A DNA stretch of 64,000 nucleotides. Source: Anaerolineae bacterium. GTDB lineage: Bacteria > Chloroflexota > Anaerolineae > 4572-78 > J111. The notes under the pieces are model-generated. The model searched no databases. It was given only the letters and a program-made list of their open reading frames with translations, and was not told the origin of the DNA. The first letter of the stretch is position 1. Each line of letters begins with the position of its first letter. The translations under genes were made by a program, and so were the position numbers. Location: the NCBI GenBank assembly GCA_022071955.1, contig JAJVIM010000012.1, positions 192,029 through 256,028 on the forward strand, written 5' to 3'. Positions 26,712 through 35,583 of this stretch are shown here, in pieces.

Positions 26712-28934
26712 TCACTTCAGCACCACTGGCAGAAAAACCCGCGCGGCGTCGCCGCCGGTGGTCACCGTCACCGGGCTGCTGGCCGGGCCGATTTGACCCA
26801 GCGCGTCGTAGGCCGCCACCGTTACCCGCCACTGGCCGGCCGTGGGCAGCAGCAAACTGGCCGCGTTGCCAATGCCCACATTCACCGTCGTAATCGCCCC
26901 ACCGCCCAGCGGTTGGTAGCTCAGCCGATACCCCCACAAGTCCGGCTCGCTGTTTTCCGCCCAATGCAGCGGCACCGTTGGCCCGCTGGCCAAACCGCCG
27001 GTTAGCCCCGTCGGCGCGGCGGGGAGCGCGTAGGCAATAGCCCCCTGCGTCTGGATAAAGCCGCCATCGGTGTTGGGTTGGGTGGAACAGCTCGCCCCGC
27101 CGCCAAACAACACTGCCAGTATCCCGGCGTCGGTCAAGTCGCGGACGTGACTAAAGGCATAGGCCGGACGGTTGTCCCGATAATGCTGGCAGGTGTTGGC
27201 CAAACTCATATTACCGCTGGGCACCTGCCACAGGATCAGCCGTTTGCCGCTGGCCACCGAAAGGGCGTTGGCCCACAACACGGCCCGCGACGGTCGCGGC
27301 AGCGTTTGGTTGGCGGTGTCCCACCACGGGCGCGGCGGGTTGCATTCAGTGGGATGGTTGCAGCCGGAATCCCGGTCGCTCCACTCCACAAAGTAAAGGT
27401 CGGCCGCGGCCCCACCCATTGCCCCCATAAAAGCGGCAGTCGATTGGGCCAGCCCGGCCACGTCGGCGACGGGCACGGTGTTGGCATCCAGATTGGTGGC
27501 CCACATGCTGGCGTGCGGCGCAACCAGCGCGTTGGGCGCGCTCTGGTGGATAACATCGACCACCCGCCGGCCAAAGCCGCGCAGATCGTTGGGGTAGCCG
27601 CCAATATTCAGCGCCACCGGGTAGTTAGCCGGGCTGTCGGGCTGCGGCTGGCCGTCGATGTAATTTTTCTGCTGCATAAAGCCGTAAAAGTCCGGTTCAA
27701 GCTGAAAGATGATCGGCTGGCTGCCTTTGGCCTGATTGGCCGCCGCGGCAATAGCGGCCAGATAGTTGCCGACCGCCGTACTATTTTGTAGCTTGGCCGC
27801 GTAACAGATGGCGCTTTCGTCAGTGCAGCCGGGCGTCAGCCCCAGCATCATGTAAACGGAGATAACCGGGATGTAGCCTTTGTTCCAGGCCTGCTGGGCA
27901 AAACGGGCCACAAAATTGCCACCCCAGCCGTTGACATACCAATCATAAGTGATATATTGATACACGTACTGCCACGGCACGCCGCTGTTCACCTGCCAGT
28001 CCGCGCCGGGCGTTTCGTTCCATTGGTTGGTGCCCCAGGCCGGGCCGGCCGGCAGCGCAGCGGGAACCGAACCGCCGGGCGGTTGAAGAATAACCAGCGC
28101 TCCGGTCCGGGCCGTGCTGGTGTGGTTGGCCTGATCGCGGGCAGTCAGGGTCAGCTTCACCTCGCCGGCAGACGTACCGGGCGCAACGGTAACCACTACC
28201 CCGAAAACGCCGTCGTTGGCCGGGCCGTCGTTGTGGCGGCCGTCGTCCATCAGGGCGATGGTACCCCGGCCCAACGGCGCGCCATCAAGCGTGACGCCGG
28301 TGATGTCGCCGCTGCCCTGCGGGTCGCTGACCGCAGCTTTGATTACCACCCCGCTCACGCCATCGGCGCGCACGGCGCTGCGCTGAAGGGTGACCGCGCC
28401 AAAGACCGGCCCGTTTGGGTCGGCGGCATCGCTAAAGGCAATGTCATCGATGTAAAATGTGGGCTGGCTGCCGCCGCTGGTATCCTGCCAGACCAGGCCG
28501 GTGATGGTGCTGTTGGCCGCGCCCAGATTGGCCAGCGAGACCTGCACCTCGCTCCAGGTGTTGGCGGCGGGCGCGGGCAATGTTACCGCCGGGCCGTTGC
28601 CACCGCCAGCCAGTTCGGCGTACAGTTGAAGCTGCTGCCCGCCACTGCTGCCACCGTGCAGGTAAAAGCGCAGTTTGGTGAAACCGCCGGTTTCAAAGCC
28701 GCCGGGACAGGCCAGATACAGGCCCTGCCAGCCGCCGGTGTAGGTAACAGCGATGCTGGCGCTGCCGCTGTGGGTGGGGCTGGCCGCACTCAGATTGACC
28801 GTGGCCCACGACCAGTTAACCCAGCCACCGGCCAGCGCATCGGTATACAATGTGGTGGTGAGCGCCCGGGCCGGATCGGCAAGCCCGAGCAGCGCCAGCA
28901 ATCCCAACCACAATAGCCATCGTCCTTGTTTCAT
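26712..28934 (-). CDS. Large secreted putative carbohydrate-active protein
   Basis: A 740-residue exported protein. A signal peptide (WLLWLGLLALLGLADPARA) precedes an N-terminal jelly-roll CBM-like domain (about 25-165, YTDALAGGWVNWSWATVNL to FYIDDIAFSD), a bacterial Ig-like module (about 170-290), a probable TIM-barrel region (about 300-640) with FQLEPDFYGFMQQK and VEWSDRD, and a fibronectin III-like module before the tail RVFLPVVLK. The acidic residues E and D in QLEPD and E in FVEWSD sit at strand ends as in glycosidases, but I cannot assign a GH family. GGGAGG lies six bases before the ATG at 28934; the longer frame upstream is not supported. Confidence 0.82.
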   Translation of the reverse strand: MKQGRWLLWLGLLALLGLADPARALTTTLYTDALAGGWVNWSWATVNLSAASPTHSGSASIAVTYTGGWQGLYLACPGGFETGGFTKLRFYLHGGSSGGQQLQLYAELAGGGNGPAVTLPAPAANTWSEVQVSLANLGAANSTITGLVWQDTSGGSQPTFYIDDIAFSDAADPNGPVFGAVTLQRSAVRADGVSGVVIKAAVSDPQGSGDITGVTLDGAPLGRGTIALMDDGRHNDGPANDGVFGVVVTVAPGTSAGEVKLTLTARDQANHTSTARTGALVILQPPGGSVPAALPAGPAWGTNQWNETPGADWQVNSGVPWQYVYQYITYDWYVNGWGGNFVARFAQQAWNKGYIPVISVYMMLGLTPGCTDESAICYAAKLQNSTAVGNYLAAIAAAANQAKGSQPIIFQLEPDFYGFMQQKNYIDGQPQPDSPANYPVALNIGGYPNDLRGFGRRVVDVIHQSAPNALVAPHASMWATNLDANTVPVADVAGLAQSTAAFMGAMGGAAADLYFVEWSDRDSGCNHPTECNPPRPWWDTANQTLPRPSRAVLWANALSVASGKRLILWQVPSGNMSLANTCQHYRDNRPAYAFSHVRDLTDAGILAVLFGGGASCSTQPNTDGGFIQTQGAIAYALPAAPTGLTGGLASGPTVPLHWAENSEPDLWGYRLSYQPLGGGAITTVNVGIGNAASLLLPTAGQWRVTVAAYDALGQIGPASSPVTVTTGGDAARVFLPVVLK

Positions 28935-29154
28935 TACGCACCTCCCGCACAGACTTAGTTGATTGATCTCCCTTATTTGAGTCTGCTGCCGGCGGCAAAG
29001 GTTATGGGAGCGGGCCGCCATCGAAGCAGGAATTTTAAGGATGAGCCGGCTGGGTTAATTACCGGTTTGGCCGGCCAGGCGCGGCGAAATCGCCAGAGAA
29101 GACAGCCCAGTGGTCAAGGGCCAGCCTCAAATCTTTTGTGAAAGAAAAGGCAAA

Positions 29155-30444
29155 ATGAAGATCACTATTTTTGCGGCGGGGTCACGTGGCGATATCCAGC
29201 CCTGCCTCGCTCTGGGACAGGGGTTGCAACGGGCCGGGTATCGGGCCAGTCTGGCCGCGCCGGAAGACTTTGCCGGTTTTGTGGGCGACCACGGGCTGGG
29301 TTTTTATCCTCTGGGTGGGGATGTCCAGCAGATTATGGCCAGCGACACCGGCCGGAATTTTATGGAGAGCGGCGGGGCCAATCCGCTCAAATCAATTCGG
29401 GCCATGCGGACAATGATCGGCCCCATCGTCCGGCGAATGACCGATGATGCGTACGCCGCCTGCCGGGAGGCGCAGGCCTTGATCTGTTTGGGCGTCTTTT
29501 TCCCCTTCGGCCAGTCCATCGCCGAAGCCCTGCACATCCCCATCATCAATATTGAACCGACGCCGCTGCTGCCCACGCGCGCCTTCCCCGCGCCATCGTG
29601 GCCCATCCAGCGCAGCCTGGGCGGCTGGCCCAACGCCCTGTCGGGGCTGGCGATGCTGCAAGTGATCTGGCTGTGGTATCGCCCCTTTGTGAATGATTTC
29701 CGGCAACGGCTGGGATTGCCGCCGCGCAGCGCCGCCGGTTTCTATCGCCAATTCCGGTCAACCCCCATGTTGAGCGCCTACAGCCCCAGCCTCATTCCGC
29801 ACCCGACCGACTGGCCGGACAGCGTCCACGTGACCGGTTATTTTTTTCTGGACAGCCAAACCGACTGGCAGCCATCGCCTGCGCTGCAAGCCTTTTTGGA
29901 CGCCGGTGATCCGCCGGTCTATTTCGGCTTTGGCAGCATGGCCGGCCGCAACCCCGAACAGTTGGCCGAGCTTATTTTGGACGCGCTGGCCAAAAGCGGC
30001 CAACGGGGGGTGCTGCTCACCGGCTGGGGCGGCCTGCGCGCCGGACAGGTACCGGACACGGTGTTTGTGCTGGACTCGGCGCCCCACAGTTGGCTGTTTC
30101 CGCGGATGGCAGCGGTGGTGCATCACGGCGGGGCCGGAACCACCGCCGAAGGCCTGCGCGCCGGCGTGCCAACGGTAATTATCCCGTTTGTGTTTGACCA
30201 GCCTTTTTGGGGCGCGCGGATTAAAGCGCTGGGTCTGGGGCCGGACCCCATCCCCCGCAAAAAGCTGACCGCTGAGCGGCTGGCCGACGCCATTAGCCGG
30301 GCGGTGTCAGACGATCCGATGCGGCAACGGGCCAGGTTGTGCGGCGAGGCCATTCGGGTGGAAGATGGCGTTGGCGGCGCGGTGGACATCGTCAAACAAA
30401 AACTTGGCGCACCGGAGACGGTGGAAAGCGAGCAAACCCAATGA
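29155..30444 (+). CDS. UGT-like (GT1) glycosyltransferase, sterol/macrolide type
   Basis: A 429-residue cytoplasmic GT-B enzyme. It starts MKITIFAAGSRGDIQPCLAL, the classic N-terminal loop of sterol 3-beta-glucosyltransferase and MGT-type enzymes. The donor-binding motif is VHHGGAGTTAEGLRAGVP (about 321-338), followed by PFVFDQPFWGARI. It transfers a nucleotide-activated hexose to a lipophilic acceptor such as a sterol, hopanoid, carotenoid or polyketide. The ATG at 29155 has AAAGG four bases before it. Its stop overlaps the start of the next gene in an ATGA arrangement, indicating coupled translation with an acyltransferase-like protein. Confidence 0.92.
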   Translation: MKITIFAAGSRGDIQPCLALGQGLQRAGYRASLAAPEDFAGFVGDHGLGFYPLGGDVQQIMASDTGRNFMESGGANPLKSIRAMRTMIGPIVRRMTDDAYAACREAQALICLGVFFPFGQSIAEALHIPIINIEPTPLLPTRAFPAPSWPIQRSLGGWPNALSGLAMLQVIWLWYRPFVNDFRQRLGLPPRSAAGFYRQFRSTPMLSAYSPSLIPHPTDWPDSVHVTGYFFLDSQTDWQPSPALQAFLDAGDPPVYFGFGSMAGRNPEQLAELILDALAKSGQRGVLLTGWGGLRAGQVPDTVFVLDSAPHSWLFPRMAAVVHHGGAGTTAEGLRAGVPTVIIPFVFDQPFWGARIKALGLGPDPIPRKKLTAERLADAISRAVSDDPMRQRARLCGEAIRVEDGVGGAVDIVKQKLGAPETVESEQTQ

Positions 30445-31271
30445 AAACGACCTACGAGGTTCAGCCCTACCCCAGAACCCGGCTGCTGATGGTTGACGGC
30501 GGGCGGTTGGGCCGCCAGAAACATTTGGTGCACGGGTTGGTCGAGTTTGATATTACCCCGGCCCGGGCCGCCCTGCGCCAGCACAAAACCCAAACGGGCG
30601 AAGCCCTGTCCTTCTCGGCGTTTTTTCTGGCCTGCCTGGGCCAGGCCATCGACGCCGACAGGCAGATGCACGCCTATCGCGACTGGCGCAACCGGCTGAT
30701 TATTTTTGACGACGTGGATGTGAATATGTTGTTTGAGGTGGAGGTGGACGGCCAAAAAACCATCCGGCCGCATATTCTCCGCGGAGTGAACCACCGCAGC
30801 ATCCGCGAGATTCACGAAGAAATCCGCGCTTTTCAGAAACAGCACCAAAACAGCCAGGAATCGAAATTCATCGACGGGTTTGTGCGGCTGCCCGGTTTTG
30901 TCCGGCGGCTATTTCTGCGGTCGCTGTTCAGCAATCCGCAACGGCTCAAGGAATATTACGGCACGGTGCTGGTTACCTCGCTGGGGATGTTTGGCAGCGG
31001 CAGCGGCTGGGGTATTCCGGTGTCAAACCACACCCTGCAACTGACGCTGGGCGGCATCTGCGAAAAACCGGGGGTGGTCAACCATCAAGTGGAAGTGCGC
31101 CAGTATATGAGCGTCACCATCAGTTTTGACCACGATATTATCGATGGCGCTCCGGCGGCGCGTTTCATTCAGCGGTTGAAAAAACTGATTGAGGGGGCTG
31201 ATAGCCTCAACCTGATAGCGAAAGAAACGTTGGAAAACTGTGAACCAGCCGGCAACAAAGACGGCAGGTAA
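30441..31271 (+). CDS. Stand-alone E2-type acyltransferase (lipoyl-less 2-oxoacid dehydrogenase fold)
   Basis: A 276-residue protein matching only the catalytic domain of dihydrolipoyl acyltransferases (PF00198, chloramphenicol acetyltransferase-like fold). Visible are LVEFDITPARAALRQ and SFSAFFLACLGQAI near the start, VTSLGMFGSGSGWGIP, and the active-site SFDHDIIDGAPAARFIQRL (H about 230, D about 234). True E2 enzymes have DHRxxDG; the Arg is Asp here. There is no lipoyl or E3-binding domain and no E1 genes nearby, so it is unlikely to serve a dehydrogenase complex. The ATG overlaps the glycosyltransferase stop (ATGA), suggesting that the two act on one product, perhaps glycosylation followed by acylation. 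Confidence 0.85.
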   Translation: MKTTYEVQPYPRTRLLMVDGGRLGRQKHLVHGLVEFDITPARAALRQHKTQTGEALSFSAFFLACLGQAIDADRQMHAYRDWRNRLIIFDDVDVNMLFEVEVDGQKTIRPHILRGVNHRSIREIHEEIRAFQKQHQNSQESKFIDGFVRLPGFVRRLFLRSLFSNPQRLKEYYGTVLVTSLGMFGSGSGWGIPVSNHTLQLTLGGICEKPGVVNHQVEVRQYMSVTISFDHDIIDGAPAARFIQRLKKLIEGADSLNLIAKETLENCEPAGNKDGR

Positions 31272-31459
31272 CGAACAGAAGAGGCAACCCACCCGCTTGA
31301 AATTCAGCCATCGGCCCGCTATAATGAAATTATCACTATTTGCTGAATCCCCCGTGTCAAATGGTTTTTTCGATTAATGGCCTTACCTCCCCCGTTTTGA
31401 CCCATAACCCTAACAAAAAATCTCAATACAAACGATGGTTGGTTAGAATGAGGGGGTAA

Positions 31460-33151
31460 ATGTTAAACTCAAATCAACGGTATATCTATTTGCGGTTAAT
31501 TTGGCTGCCGGTCATTGCCATCTGCACCGCCGGCTTGTTGGCCGCGATAGAGGTGAGGCTGGCACTCGCTCAGGGAGGCGTCGCCAGCCCCCCCAAACCG
31601 CCGCCAGTGGTTATCCCGGAAACCATTTCTTTTTCACAAGACTCCGCAGTAACCCACCAGCCCTTTCAACTCACTTTGACGAGTTTGGCAGGCGGCACTA
31701 TCCGCTACTCAACCAATGGCTCCCTGCCAATTGCCGACAGTACGCCGTATACCAGCCCGATTACGATTGCCACGCCCACGGTTATCAGGGCACAGGTATT
31801 TGATAACAACGGCACTCCCATTGGTAACCCTGTGACCAAATCCTATATCATCGCCAATTACGATCAAACCATTCCGGTTATCTCCATTGTCACCGATTGG
31901 ACCTACTTAAACGAGTTGCACAATTATCCTGCGGGTCGGGGCAAAGAGTGGGAACGCCCCATCAATCTGGAATACTTTGCTCCGGGAGGGCAGCTTCAAT
32001 TTAACGTTAAGGCCGGCATCAGAATTCACGGCCACTTCTCCCGGTTGTACAGCCCCAAAAAATCTTACCGCCTCTACTTTCGCAAAGAGTACGGCGGGCC
32101 GGGTAAACTCGAGTATCCTCTATTTGACGACACCCCCGTAACCAGGTTTGATAAACTTGTCCTGCGCGGCGGCTTTAACGATTCGTTTGTAGCACGCGGT
32201 ATTCCCGGCGTTTCAAAAACCCGCTACCTGCAAGCCAAATACATCAGCGATCAGGTGGTGCGTGATCTGCACCGGGATATGGGCCAGCCGATTGCCCACG
32301 GCGACTGGGTGCTGCTCTACTTAAACGGCCAATTTTGGGGCCTGTATAACCTGACCGAAAGAATTGACACCGACTTTCTGCAATCCTATTCCGATGAAGA
32401 TTCACAGTGGGACGTTATTTCTAAAGACACCGGTTGGGATGAAAAAGGGAATTGGTACAATATAGAAGTGGCGAACGAGGGCAATTACGGCGGCTGGCTG
32501 GATAACCAGAACTGGGTGGGCAGCGCCGACTTTACCAATCCGGGCAATATTGGCGAGTTGGAATGGCGGGTTGATATCGAGAATGTCTTCTCCTATATGT
32601 TTTTGGAAGCCTACGCGGAACATGCCACCGGTTGGCCCGGCCAAAACTGGATTGTCTATCAGCGCACCGACCCCGGCGCCGATATCAATGGCAATGAGCG
32701 CAAATGGCGAATGATGGTCTGGGATGCCGAAGACACCTTTGGCGGCGGAGTAGATGGCCGCATGGACATAGATACCATCCCCCGGGTTTACAGCCCGCAC
32801 GATAGCATCACCCGGATTTTAGAGAAACCGTTTATTGGTTACTGCGGTTACAAACACAAGTTTGTTGATCGCGCCCGGGAGTATCTTGGGGTAGAAAACA
32901 AGTACGGTAAGCCCGATAGTGAAATTGGCCAATTATCCAAAGCGCGGGTCAAAGCCGAAATCAATAAACAGGCGTCCATTGTCAGGCCATTTATCCAGAT
33001 GGAAACGGACCGTTGGGCGCCGGATTTACCCGGCGTGGCAATTTTTGAGCAGAACATTGCCAATATGTTGACTTTTGTTGATGTGCGGCAGGATGTCATA
33101 CTGCATCATTTGGACATTTTAAGGTATCAAACATTTACTGAGTGCAAATAA
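31460..33151 (+). CDS. CotH kinase family secreted/membrane-anchored protein
   Basis: A 563-residue exported protein. After an N-terminal hydrophobic segment (about 10-35) comes a chitobiase-C-terminal-like beta domain (about 55-130, GGTIRYSTNGSLPIADSTPY), then the CotH kinase domain with IRIHGHFSRLYSPKKSYRLY, DKLVLRGGFND, LYLNGQFWGLYNLTERID and VWDAEDTFGGG (the metal-binding Asp). CotH proteins are atypical protein kinases, first known from spore coats and common in secreted bacterial proteins. GAGGGGG lies a few bases before the ATG. It lacks the YLP/FLP tail of the other secreted proteins here. The next gene converges on it. Confidence 0.92.
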   Translation: MLNSNQRYIYLRLIWLPVIAICTAGLLAAIEVRLALAQGGVASPPKPPPVVIPETISFSQDSAVTHQPFQLTLTSLAGGTIRYSTNGSLPIADSTPYTSPITIATPTVIRAQVFDNNGTPIGNPVTKSYIIANYDQTIPVISIVTDWTYLNELHNYPAGRGKEWERPINLEYFAPGGQLQFNVKAGIRIHGHFSRLYSPKKSYRLYFRKEYGGPGKLEYPLFDDTPVTRFDKLVLRGGFNDSFVARGIPGVSKTRYLQAKYISDQVVRDLHRDMGQPIAHGDWVLLYLNGQFWGLYNLTERIDTDFLQSYSDEDSQWDVISKDTGWDEKGNWYNIEVANEGNYGGWLDNQNWVGSADFTNPGNIGELEWRVDIENVFSYMFLEAYAEHATGWPGQNWIVYQRTDPGADINGNERKWRMMVWDAEDTFGGGVDGRMDIDTIPRVYSPHDSITRILEKPFIGYCGYKHKFVDRAREYLGVENKYGKPDSEIGQLSKARVKAEINKQASIVRPFIQMETDRWAPDLPGVAIFEQNIANMLTFVDVRQDVILHHLDILRYQTFTECK

Positions 33152-33168
33152 AGATTCAGCATCAGCAA

Positions 33169-33582
33169 TCAATGCACATCATCCAACTCCGGCAACAGCA
33201 CCACACTCTCCTGTTCATTCGGATCGGTCCGGGCCAGCACCGCCGTGCAAGCCTGGCTATCACTGGGATTGTACGGTAAATGCGGCACGCCCGCCGGAAT
33301 ATACACGTAATCCCCGGCTTTACAAACTAAATGTTCGGCCAGGTTCGCCCCATACCACATCCCCGCCTCCCCGCTGATGACGTAAATCGCGGTTTCATGG
33401 TTTTCGTGAAGGTGAGCTTTGGCCCGTCCACCGGGCGGAATTGTTAATAAGTGCATACAAATGCCCTGCGCGCCGCAATTCTCCGCCGAGACTCCGGCAA
33501 AATAGGTGAATGCCTGCTTGCCGATGTAGGTTTCACCCGGGTGGATTACCGCACAGGTGGGTTTTGGTTGGTCTGCCATCAT
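33169..33582 (-). CDS. Small cupin-domain protein
   Basis: A 137-residue single-domain beta-barrel. Cupin motif 1 is PPGGRAKAHLHENHETAIYVISG, of which the metal ligands are the H-x-H pair and the later E; motif 2 is GDYVYIPAGVPHLPYN with its histidine. Cupins of this size bind small ligands or isomerise or oxygenate sugars and phenolics; none can be assigned. GAGG lies seven bases before the ATG. It converges with the CotH gene and stands alone. Confidence 0.9.
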   Translation of the reverse strand: MMADQPKPTCAVIHPGETYIGKQAFTYFAGVSAENCGAQGICMHLLTIPPGGRAKAHLHENHETAIYVISGEAGMWYGANLAEHLVCKAGDYVYIPAGVPHLPYNPSDSQACTAVLARTDPNEQESVVLLPELDDVH

Positions 33583-33822
33583 GCACCATCCTCGCTATGT
33601 TGACTAAAATACACCACAATTTTTATAGCCCGCGGCCTGTCAATCTGCAAAATCTATCAAGCTGCTCCCCAACTGAAACAGATATTTTAACGAGAAGAGA
33701 GTCAAGCCACTGACAATGAGAACTGCCCCAACACACAAACGGCATAAGCTCCATTTTTGACAGAGCCAATAATCAGAATGAGAGCGACGGGCAGATTGAA
33801 AAACAACCCTGTCACCAAACCG

Positions 33823-33966
33823 GGGCAGCAAACTCACTCAGGCCATTGACACTGGCGATCAAAATGTCCCGGACCCCACGCTGCTGTAAGTCGGTGACCA
33901 CACTCAGCCAGAAATTGGCCCTATCCGCCCCAGCGCCAACCCAGCGGTTGGTGTCTCGTGTATCTG
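33823..33966 (-). pseudogene. IS256-family transposase remnant
   Basis: One minus-strand frame reads RWVGAGADRANFWLSVVTD and then LQQRGVRDILIASVNGLSEF, which matches the conserved IS256/Mutator catalytic region (typically LWIGENEGAKFWL followed by LKNRGVxDILIACVDGL). No start, no flanking domains and no terminal inverted repeats remain. The rest of 33583-34202 shows no convincing gene; short frames at 33640-33837 and 33846-34040 are by-products of this remnant or chance. Confidence 0.8.
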
Positions 33967-34202
33967 CCTCTGCTTACTCATTGCCTGCTCCTTTTTTGAT
34001 TATGTCATTTTATCACAGGCGTCTTATTTACACACTTTAGTTTACATTCTCGGGTAACTCGCGAAACCATTTCTCCTCCTGTTTTCGGACCAGATTGGTT
34101 CTATTTTACCCGTTTTTAACCATTTTTTCGTAAGCCCTAAATTATCAGTTGCATCATCGCCTGTGTTATCCAGTTGTGCTCGGTAACGGTGTTTCACAGG
34201 CG

Positions 34203-34325
34203 GCCCAACAAATCGCTCAAGGCGACTTGCTATCGCGGCGGTTATCGGCCACAATTGGCGGCAACGTTATGGGTAAGTGTGTCACACTTTGCCCACCCGC
34301 AGGCGCTTTAGCTCAAGCGTTAGCT
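34203..34325 (+). other. Candidate integron attC site 1
   Basis: A 123-base imperfect palindrome bounded by GCCCAAC (RYYYAAC consensus) and GTTAGCT (one base off GTTRRRY). Inside these, after spacers of 5 and 6 bases, GCTCAAGGCGACTTGC pairs with GCAGGCGCTTTAGC, leaving unpaired bases as attC sites do. An apical stem GGGTAAGTGTG/CACACTTTGCCC follows. The right end CTCAAGCGTTAG is very similar to that of the well-known aadA-type attC. No integrase gene is in the window. Confidence 0.45.
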
Positions 34326-34417
34326 TGCGGGTAACCGCGGGGTGACAATGCTCCTCAGTGTCCCTTTTGGATGGTCAAGAGCGATGAATATTGATCGTCA
34401 ACTATGGTGGATTACTA

Positions 34418-35410
34418 ATGAATGATCAAAATCAAATGGAACGGACGGATACCCCCAAACGTCGAGGCCGGGGTTGTATTCTCTGGCTGAGTCGGATGAT
34501 GGTTTTATGCCTGGGGTTAACGCTGGCAGGGGCTATTTATGAGTCGGCGGCAGAAGCCGCTGATGTGCGGGCTTATCCGCCGCCCGGTCAAATGGTAGAC
34601 GTGGGCGGCTATCGTTTGCACATAAACTGCATGGGTAGCGGCAGCCCCACGGTGGTGATTGATGCCGGCTGGGGCGATTGGTCTGCAAAGTGGAGTTGGG
34701 TGCAGCCGGAAGTGGCCAAGACCACGCGGGTCTGTACTTATGATCGAGCGGGGATGGGCTATAGCGAGGCTGGTCCGCTACCGCGAAATGCCCGGCAATT
34801 CGCACAAGAATTGCACACCTTGCTTCATCAAGCCAATATTCCGGGGCCTTATGTGCTGGTCGGGCACTCGCTGGGCGGTTTACCGGTGCGCGTGTTTGTT
34901 CACGACTATGCGACAGAAGTTGACGGGGTTGTGCTGATCGAATCGATGAGCCCTGCCCAATTTTCGCAATCTCCGACCGACACAAAGCCACAGACGACCT
35001 CACAATCGAGTGGTTTTTCTATTCCCTTTGTGTTGGCGCGTATCGGATTAGTGCGTTTATTCGCCGGGCCGCTCGGTTTCAAGCCAGCTTTGCCGCCGGA
35101 GGTACAGCAAGCCTTTACAGCTTTCTCGGTGACGCCGCGATCCATTCAAGCGTGGGCGGACGAAGGCGCGGCTATGCCAGAAAGCGGAGCTCAGGCACGA
35201 GTTGTGACGACCTTCGGTGATTTGCCCCTGATCGTTCTGTCGCGCGGTCTGGATCAGCAGCCAGATTGGCAGGCGATGCAGGCCGAATTGCTCCAATTGT
35301 CATCCAATAGTCAACAATTGATTGCCGATAAGAGCGACCACAACATCGAAATTGACCAACCAGAGGCTGCGGTCGTGGCGATTGTGAAGATGGTAGAGCA
35401 GCTTCGCTAG
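34418..35410 (+). CDS. Alpha/beta hydrolase (possible cassette gene)
   Basis: A 330-residue serine hydrolase with an N-terminal membrane or signal segment (about 25-50, LWLSRMMVLCLGLTLAGAIY). The core shows VVIDAGWGDWS, the nucleophile in LVGHSLGGLPVR, and the catalytic histidine in IADKSDHNIEI. It resembles hydrolases that follow a YRLHINCMGSGSPTVV opening. The ATG at 34418 has GGTGG seven bases before it. It is flanked by two attC-like palindromes and by lower-GC DNA with transposase and gene remnants, so it was probably acquired. Substrate unknown. Confidence 0.87.
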   Translation: MNDQNQMERTDTPKRRGRGCILWLSRMMVLCLGLTLAGAIYESAAEAADVRAYPPPGQMVDVGGYRLHINCMGSGSPTVVIDAGWGDWSAKWSWVQPEVAKTTRVCTYDRAGMGYSEAGPLPRNARQFAQELHTLLHQANIPGPYVLVGHSLGGLPVRVFVHDYATEVDGVVLIESMSPAQFSQSPTDTKPQTTSQSSGFSIPFVLARIGLVRLFAGPLGFKPALPPEVQQAFTAFSVTPRSIQAWADEGAAMPESGAQARVVTTFGDLPLIVLSRGLDQQPDWQAMQAELLQLSSNSQQLIADKSDHNIEIDQPEAAVVAIVKMVEQLR

Positions 35411-35439
35411 CGGTCAGGAAGGTGTTTATGCACTGGAGC

Positions 35440-35564
35440 ACCTAACATCAAAATACGGGCGAATTGCTGCGCTTGCGGTTTTTGAAAGTTGGTTTGGTAT
35501 CAATCATTTGGGTGATTGGGATTAACTTTGTTCACCCGTAACCGCCTGATTGGCGGCGTTGGGC
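35440..35564 (+). other. Candidate integron attC site 2
   Basis: A 125-base segment bounded by ACCTAAC (RYYYAAC) and GTTGGGC (GTTRRRY). Internal complementary blocks are ACGGGCGAA with TTCACCCGT, AAAGTT with AACTTT and ATCAATCA with TGATTGGGAT, making a long imperfect hairpin. The right arm carries an extra small stem, CCGCC/GGCGG, so it is less canonical than site 1. The methyltransferase gene starts 20 bases after it. Confidence 0.35.
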
Positions 35565-35583
35565 GGCAAATATAGGAGACAAT

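Noticed and set aside
30339..30440. Longer N-terminus for the E2-like acyltransferase
   Set aside because: It would overlap the glycosyltransferase by 100 bases and encodes Arg/Gly-rich shadow sequence; the ATGA overlap at 30441 is natural.
33640..33837. Minus-strand ORF with a hydrophobic stretch next to the IS256 fragment
   Set aside because: It is probably out-of-frame continuation of transposase debris; no start signal or family match is visible.
34149..34334. Plus-strand frame reading QAAQQIAQGDLLSRRL, resembling a HAMP domain
   Set aside because: Only about 16 residues fit, the rest does not, and the DNA is better explained as an attC-like palindrome.
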